DNA of 9,242 bases from Ignavibacteriales bacterium (GTDB lineage Bacteria > Bacteroidota > Ignavibacteria > Ignavibacteriales > Ignavibacteriaceae). The stretch spans positions 1-9,242 of the forward strand of contig DAIEML010000083.1 in assembly GCA_027349615.1 (NCBI GenBank), read 5' to 3'. Under the pieces are notes generated by a model that saw only the letters and a list, made by a program, of their open reading frames with translations, ran no database searches and was not told the origin of the DNA. Made by a program: the position numbers and the translations under genes. This document shows positions 5,320-9,242 of this stretch, piece after piece (positions within the stretch are counted from its first letter, which is position 1; each line of letters begins with the position of its first letter).

Positions 5320-7186
5320 TATTAATTCAAACAACATATTCGAACGAAAGAATTATCTTTCTCTATCAGAGTTTGAATCTTTTTACGAATTGCCAGAGAG
5401 CAATCCATTGATGATTGTGGATGCTGCATGCAAAATTATTTTTTCAAACAATACTTTTAAAACGACATTTAATCTACCTGAAGTTCAAACATTTTTCGAT
5501 TTAGAGTCGGAACCTAATCTTAGTTATCTTCTTGTAGTATTAAACGGAAGCAGTTTCAATAATTTTCATTTCGATATTTTCTTTTCACCTGATCAGAAAT
5601 TAAAACAATATAATTATAACGTTGAAGCCGAAAGAATTTTTATAGATGAAAAAGAATACTTTGTTATAATTTTTAAATCACTTGAAGAGAAAGCTAAAAT
5701 TGAAGAACGGATCAATAGCCTGCATAATGCACTTGAATACAGCAATATTCCAGTTCTTATTACGGATAGTGAAGGAAAAATTGTTTATACAACAAATCTA
5801 TTTGAAAAAATATTAAAAGCAGAAATTGAAACTATTTATAATTGTTCAATTGCAGATGCATTATCATTTTATTTAACTAAGGAAGAGAAGCATCGGTTGG
5901 AAGAAAGTATCGAAACATTAAAGACTTGGACAAAGACAATAATGTTTACCGATTCGGACAAAAATGTAATTTACTTTGAGCTAAAGTTAAATCCGATTTT
6001 TAGAAACGGTGAGGAGAATTTAAGATTTATCTTAACTGCTAATGACATTACAAATTATGTCCTGAAACATCAAATTATTAAGAAGTCAGAAAGGCGATTA
6101 AAATCAATTATAAATAATATTTCTGATTTACTTTTCATATTTAAAGAAAAGAAAGGTGAATTATTTTTTGAAAATGCGAATGACAATTTTTGTAATATTT
6201 TTTCAATTAATAAATATAAAGATTTAAAGAAAGACATTAATTCTGTTATCGAAGAAAACTTACTAGTTTTTGTAAAAACTTCTATTCAGAAACTAAACCA
6301 GCAAAAAAATAATTACGATGAATTCAATTATTCAAGCCCATTGAATCGCGAATATAAAGTTAAGATTACGTCAATTGAAGACAACGTTGAAAATGAAAAA
6401 ATATTTATTGTGAGTATGCAGGATGTAACTGATCAGATGATGTACGAAGCCGAACTTAAAAAAGCATATGAAAAAGAAATCAGTTTAAATAAATTAAAAA
6501 CTGCTTTGCTTGAAAATATGTCGCACGAAATTCGTACTCCGTTTAATGCTATTGCTGGTTACTCGGAAATAATTGAAGACTGTGTGACAACAAAAGATTA
6601 TAACACGATTCTAGATTTAGTTTCAACATTTAAAGATGTGCTAGGAAGAGTTCTCAATCTATTTAATAACATTGTAGAAGTTTCGCAAATTGAATCAGGC
6701 GAAGTGGAACTAGAATTTGTTAACTTGAATTGTAATCAAGTTTTAAGAGCGATCTATAATAAAAATTTAGAAACTGCTAACCAAAAGAAATTAGATTTTT
6801 ATCTTAAACTTGAAGAAAATGAATTAAATATTAAAACTGATTGGTTTAAGTTAGAAAAGATAATTTCATCTCTAATTGAAAATGCATTGAAATATACCGA
6901 TAACGGTGAAGTTAAAATTCAATCGAAAACAACGGACAATAACGCGGAAATAGTAATTTCTGATACCGGTAAAGGAATTGATGAAAAAGATATAAAGAAA
7001 CTGTTAGAACCATTTGTTCAAGAAGAAGACGCATATATTAGGAGATATGAAGGTGCTGGACTTGGATTAACAATTGCTTATAAACTGACAAATATTCTTG
7101 GCGGTAAGTTTGATATTCAAAGTGAAAAAAACAGAGGGACAAATGTTATTCTTACTTTTCCATTACTAAGTGAAGAATTAGTTTAG
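5309..7186 (+). CDS. Soluble PAS-domain sensor histidine kinase
   Basis: A 625-residue cytoplasmic histidine kinase without membrane helices. Three PAS-like regions are seen at about 30-125, 136-250 and 262-375 (NPLMIVDAACKIIFSNNTF, IPVLITDSEGKIVYTTNLF and ISDLLFIFKEKKGELFFENA openings; the second and third end in typical DIT.Y and DVTDQ tails). A coiled linker leads to the HisKA domain with His406 in LLENMSHEIRTPFNAI. The ATPase domain has the N box Asn525 (LIENALKY), the G1 box DTGKG at 552-556, an F-like EPFVQEED region, and the G2 box GAGLGL at 582-587, so it should autophosphorylate. There is no receiver, so a separate response regulator must take the phosphate; the two receivers and the receiver-Hpt gene upstream are the nearest candidates. 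PAS ligands cannot be read from sequence. It starts inside the preceding gene (11-base overlap). Confidence 0.95.
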   Translation: MPNSINSNNIFERKNYLSLSEFESFYELPESNPLMIVDAACKIIFSNNTFKTTFNLPEVQTFFDLESEPNLSYLLVVLNGSSFNNFHFDIFFSPDQKLKQYNYNVEAERIFIDEKEYFVIIFKSLEEKAKIEERINSLHNALEYSNIPVLITDSEGKIVYTTNLFEKILKAEIETIYNCSIADALSFYLTKEEKHRLEESIETLKTWTKTIMFTDSDKNVIYFELKLNPIFRNGEENLRFILTANDITNYVLKHQIIKKSERRLKSIINNISDLLFIFKEKKGELFFENANDNFCNIFSINKYKDLKKDINSVIEENLLVFVKTSIQKLNQQKNNYDEFNYSSPLNREYKVKITSIEDNVENEKIFIVSMQDVTDQMMYEAELKKAYEKEISLNKLKTALLENMSHEIRTPFNAIAGYSEIIEDCVTTKDYNTILDLVSTFKDVLGRVLNLFNNIVEVSQIESGEVELEFVNLNCNQVLRAIYNKNLETANQKKLDFYLKLEENELNIKTDWFKLEKIISSLIENALKYTDNGEVKIQSKTTDNNAEIVISDTGKGIDEKDIKKLLEPFVQEEDAYIRRYEGAGLGLTIAYKLTNILGGKFDIQSEKNRGTNVILTFPLLSEELV

Positions 7187-7204
7187 AATATTTTGAAATA
7201 ATTC

Positions 7205-7642
7205 TTAATCATTTAATTTAAATCTTACTCTCAAAATTCCGTTTTCTTGACTTGTAGAAATAACATTAAACTTACCAATTTCACTGGTTGATTTAATGTG
7301 AATCCCACTGCAGGGGCAAGCATCGTAATTACCGATTTTTATAATTCTAATTTTATCACCTGCATCTCCCGGTAATCTTTCAAGATTAAATTCTTTCTTT
7401 GCTTCTTCTCTCTGAAAAAATTCTTCATGGACCTCTAAATTGGATGAAATAACTTCGTTTACTCTTTTTTCAATTTCAATTATTTCTTTAGAAGTCAAAT
7501 TTCTTTCAAAATGATAATCGCATTTTGATTTTTTCTTTTCAATATGCGCACTGAAAGAACGTTCGCAGTTAAACATTCTAACCATTGTTTGATTAAGAAT
7601 ATGTTCTGCAGAATGCATTCGCGGATCGTATGATTTACTCAT
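7205..7642 (-). CDS. AlaX-like alanyl-tRNA editing protein (ThrRS/AlaRS second additional domain)
   Basis: A 145-residue free-standing relative of the editing domain of alanyl- and threonyl-tRNA synthetases. Such AlaX proteins hydrolyse wrongly charged tRNA, typically Ser-tRNA(Ala). The two halves of the metal site are present: His10 and His14 in MHSAEHIL, and Cys111 and His115 in CPCSGIHI, corresponding to HxxxH and CxxxH. Length fits the short AlaX class without an N-terminal extension. The start is the Met at 7642, matching the usual short lead before MHSAEH; its Shine-Dalgarno is poor. It is convergent with the kinase gene (18 bases between stops) and divergent from the reductase. Substrate specificity (Ser, Gly, Ala or Thr) cannot be decided here. 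Confidence 0.85.
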   Translation of the reverse strand: MSKSYDPRMHSAEHILNQTMVRMFNCERSFSAHIEKKKSKCDYHFERNLTSKEIIEIEKRVNEVISSNLEVHEEFFQREEAKKEFNLERLPGDAGDKIRIIKIGNYDACPCSGIHIKSTSEIGKFNVISTSQENGILRVRFKLND

Positions 7643-7771
7643 TGCATTGTTCTTTAGTTGTTAAAAATTGGTAACGAATTTACAACTTCATTTGGTAATA
7701 TTCATTAAAAAAATAATAATTCTAATTCTAACGCTTTATCTGTCATCTAATGATTAGTATTAATTTTTGGT

Positions 7772-7779
7772 TATGTTTG
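7772..7779 (+). promoter_or_regulatory. Candidate Bacteroidota-style -7 promoter element for the reductase gene
   Basis: TATGTTTG fits the TAnnTTTG -7 consensus of the Bacteroidota primary sigma factor. A start point a few bases downstream would leave a short leader carrying the Shine-Dalgarno at 7792-7797. No clear -33 TTTG is seen at the right spacing, and whether this organism uses that promoter type is unknown. The rest of the 159-base divergent region (7643-7801) is AT-rich, with a small GGTAA duplication near 7669 and 7693 and nothing I can name. Confidence 0.3.
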
Positions 7780-7791
7780 TCGATAAAAATT

Positions 7792-7797
7792 GAGGAA
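7792..7797 (+). promoter_or_regulatory. Shine-Dalgarno fixing the reductase start at 7802
   Basis: GAGGAA lies 4 bases before the ATG at 7802, the strongest ribosome site in the window. A TTG at 7790 in the same frame also opens it, but that codon sits upstream of and against this site, so 7802 is the better start. Confidence 0.7.
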
Positions 7798-7801
7798 GCA
7801 A

Positions 7802-8770
7802 ATGCAGACACAAAATATTTTAAATACTGATCTTAATCCGACTAGAATAATTTACGGATGTATGAATCTTGGGAATAACCGCAACCGTACGGAACTTTCA
7901 GATGGCGAAATGAAACGAGAAGCAATTAGGACAATAAATTCAGCGCTGGATGAAGGAATAAATATTTTCGATCACGCTGATATTTATGGCCGCGGTAAAT
8001 CGGAAGAAATGTTTTCAGAAATTTGGAAAGGGCATTCTAGTTTAAGAGATAAAATCATTCTTCAATCAAAGTGTGGTATAAGATTTACTGGAGATCCAAC
8101 TCCGGAAGCGCCTCACCGGTTTGATTTTTCTTATGAGCATATTGTTAGTTCTGTCGATGGAATTTTACGAAGATTGAATACAGATTATCTTGATATTCTT
8201 TTGCTTCACCGACCTGATCCGTTGGTTGAACCGGAAGAAGTTGCAAAAGCATTTGATGAAGTTAATCAAAAAGGTAAAGTAAAATATTTTGGAGTTAGTA
8301 ATCATACTGGTTATCAAATAGATTTTCTAAAAACTTTTTTAAATCAACCGCTAGTTGTAAATCAATTAGAAATTAATTTAATTCATTCCGATTTGATAAA
8401 TGCAGGAGTAATTACGAATCAGCGAAAGCCAGCAGAATTTATTCGCGGCGAAGGAACTCTGGAATATTGCAGACTTCATGATATAACTGTTCAAGCGTGG
8501 TCGCCGCTTGCATTAGGAGCTTTTGAAGACAATAATAATTTAAATAAAAATCTTCGTGTAGTTATTTCTGAAATTGCAAAAAGCAAAAATGTTTCTAGCG
8601 AAGCGATTGTTACTGCATGGCTTTTGAAGCATCCGGCAAAAATTCAACCAGTAATTGGAACTAGGAGACCCGAAAGAATAAAAGCAATTTGTCAGGCGGA
8701 TTTAATTGAACTTTCACGGAACGAATGGTTCAAATTATTTATTGCAGGAAGAGGAGAAGATTTACCTTAA
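7802..8770 (+). CDS. Aldo/keto reductase, YdhF-like
   Basis: A 322-residue NAD(P)H-dependent oxidoreductase of the aldo/keto reductase TIM-barrel superfamily. The catalytic tetrad is complete, counted from the ATG at 7802: Asp57 and Tyr62 in FDHADIYG, Lys90 in LQSKCGI and His136 in LLHRPDPL. The GKVKYFGVSNHT, NQLEINLIH, VQAWSPL and PVIGTRRPERI segments and the ending NEWFKLF follow E. coli YdhF closely along the whole length. It is about 25 residues longer than YdhF, mainly at the N-terminus and around the GVITNQRKP.EF.RGEGTLEY region. Physiological substrate unknown. It is transcribed alone, divergent from the AlaX gene and followed by a strong hairpin. Intact, nothing unusual in composition. 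Confidence 0.93.
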   Translation: MQTQNILNTDLNPTRIIYGCMNLGNNRNRTELSDGEMKREAIRTINSALDEGINIFDHADIYGRGKSEEMFSEIWKGHSSLRDKIILQSKCGIRFTGDPTPEAPHRFDFSYEHIVSSVDGILRRLNTDYLDILLLHRPDPLVEPEEVAKAFDEVNQKGKVKYFGVSNHTGYQIDFLKTFLNQPLVVNQLEINLIHSDLINAGVITNQRKPAEFIRGEGTLEYCRLHDITVQAWSPLALGAFEDNNNLNKNLRVVISEIAKSKNVSSEAIVTAWLLKHPAKIQPVIGTRRPERIKAICQADLIELSRNEWFKLFIAGRGEDLP

Positions 8771-8783
8771 ATATTTTATAAAA

Positions 8784-8809
8784 AACGCCGGTTATATGGA
8801 ACCGGCGTT
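8784..8809. terminator. Strong GC hairpin after the reductase gene, probable terminator
   Basis: A perfect 10-bp stem, AACGCCGGTT (8784-8793) with AACCGGCGTT (8800-8809), around a 6-base loop, starts 14 bases after the reductase stop and is the most GC-rich spot nearby. On the plus strand the stem is followed only by TTATCAG, a poor U-run; on the minus strand it runs into TTTTTTATAAAA, a better one. It may act in both directions or mainly on the minus strand. Confidence 0.7.
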
Positions 8810-8908
8810 ATCAGTAAATGTATCTTATCAGGAGTTAATTTTTATTTCTATAAAAAAATTAAACATTAAAATTGGTTCAATCTACTACCTAAACGAAGGT
8901 TTTTTATT

Positions 8909-8980
8909 CAAATAATTTTGCTCAAAATAATTTTCCCTATCTAAATATGTAGGAGAAATATCTCACATAAAAATTATTTG
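8909..8980. repeat. Inverted and direct AT-rich repeats before the radical SAM gene
   Basis: CAAATAATTTT at 8909-8919 is an exact reverse complement of AAAATTATTTG at 8970-8980, an 11-bp dyad enclosing 50 bases with a small GAGA/TCTC hairpin (8953-8964). The 10-base core AAATAATTTT is also directly repeated at 8925-8934. This lies in the 229-base stretch 8810-9038, which otherwise holds no gene I can support. Could be a leader structure or chance in AT-rich DNA. Confidence 0.3.
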
Positions 8981-9038
8981 TTTATCGGATTAAAAGGAGT
9001 TTTAGTAATTTTAAGAGTGCATTTAATTAATATTATTT

Positions 9039-9242
9039 ATGAGTTTCAGTCCATCATATATTAAACTTTACAATTCCGGTGAATTAAAGGAAAGAGCAGC
9101 AAAAGCTGATTCAATATTAAAAGCATGCGTCAGTTGTCCTCGTAATTGCCTTGTAGACCGCACAGTTGATGAGCTTGGAAAATGTATAAGCGGCTATCTT
9201 CCAATTGTTTCATCTTATACTCCGCATTTTGGTGAAGAACCT
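9039..9242 (+). CDS. PflX-like radical SAM protein, N-terminal part (3' end outside window)
   Basis: The first 68 codons of a protein of the COG1313 type, annotated as PflX or pyruvate formate-lyase activating enzyme homolog. It opens with SPSYIKLYNSGELKERA, then a cysteine cluster at residues 30-49 (CVSCPRNC with Cys30, Cys33 and Cys37, and Cys49 in LGKC), then IVSSYTPHFGEEP. This N-terminal pattern is familiar from the family, in which the CxxxCxxC iron-sulfur motif of radical SAM enzymes follows shortly after; that motif is beyond the edge, so radical SAM activity is inferred. The ATG at 9039 has no clear Shine-Dalgarno. The cellular substrate of the family is not firmly known. Confidence 0.82.
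   Translation, partial: MSFSPSYIKLYNSGELKERAAKADSILKACVSCPRNCLVDRTVDELGKCISGYLPIVSSYTPHFGEEP

Noticed and set aside
7183..7208. Bidirectional terminator between the convergent kinase and AlaX genes
   Set aside because: TTAGAAT and ATTCTTAA pair only imperfectly, the stem is AT-only apart from one pair and overlaps both coding ends; too weak to call.
7761..7786. Sigma-28-like promoter (TAATTTTT, 10 bases, GTCGATAA) before the reductase
   Set aside because: The spacer and -35 half fit poorly, the start point would fall on the Shine-Dalgarno, and the gene is not a motility gene.
7790..7801. Upstream TTG start for the aldo/keto reductase
   Set aside because: The Shine-Dalgarno at 7792-7797 serves the ATG at 7802, and four extra residues add nothing known in the family.
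8706..8915. Open frame of 69 codons overlapping the end of the reductase
   Set aside because: It overlaps the conserved end of the reductase and reads through the strong hairpin at 8784-8809; no ribosome site or protein-like conservation is visible.
1..9242. Mobile element, defence system, CRISPR array or tRNA gene
   Set aside because: No regularly spaced repeats, transposase/integrase motifs, target duplications or tRNA cloverleaf arms were seen; gene order and composition look like continuous chromosome.

Overview
The window is AT-rich, gene-dense bacterial chromosome with short gaps and frequent start/stop overlaps, and most genes lack a strong Shine-Dalgarno. Gene content (FliW-CsrA pair, stators, PAS histidine kinase, AlaX-type editing protein, PflX-like radical SAM protein) and the lysine/isoleucine/asparagine-rich proteins suggest a flagellated member of the Bacteroidota/Chlorobiota/Ignavibacteria neighbourhood. 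That placement is inference from style; no marker gene is present. Nothing looks mobile: no transposase, tRNA, CRISPR or prophage gene is visible.

Positions 1-4517 form one tightly packed plus-strand motility operon: the C-terminal part of a first MotB/PomB-like stator protein, fliW, csrA, a receiver-Hpt response regulator interrupted by one in-frame TAA, motA, a second motB of the E. coli type, a single-domain CheY-like regulator, and a receiver fused to an orphan DHp-like helical domain. The two MotB proteins belong to clearly different sequence types, so the operon probably encodes two kinds of stator. FliW and CsrA would set flagellin translation. The receivers carry no DNA-binding domain.

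After a 142-base gap with inverted repeats, 4660-7186 holds an unrecognised 219-residue protein whose gene overlaps that of a soluble three-PAS histidine kinase. The kinase has a complete DHp and ATPase core and is the only kinase in the window, so it is the natural candidate phosphodonor for the nearby receiver, Hpt and DHp proteins.

From 7187 on the content is housekeeping: a minus-strand AlaX-like editing protein convergent with the kinase; a divergent intergenic region; a YdhF-type aldo/keto reductase with a good Shine-Dalgarno and a strong GC hairpin after it; and the first 68 codons of a PflX-like radical SAM protein running off the right edge.

The points most worth a second look are the single TAA splitting the receiver-Hpt gene, the side-by-side divergent stators, and the kinase/receiver/DHp set without transcriptional outputs, which looks like a phosphorelay acting on the motor or on protein partners. 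This is an unusual assembly of known families; I see no clearly new system.
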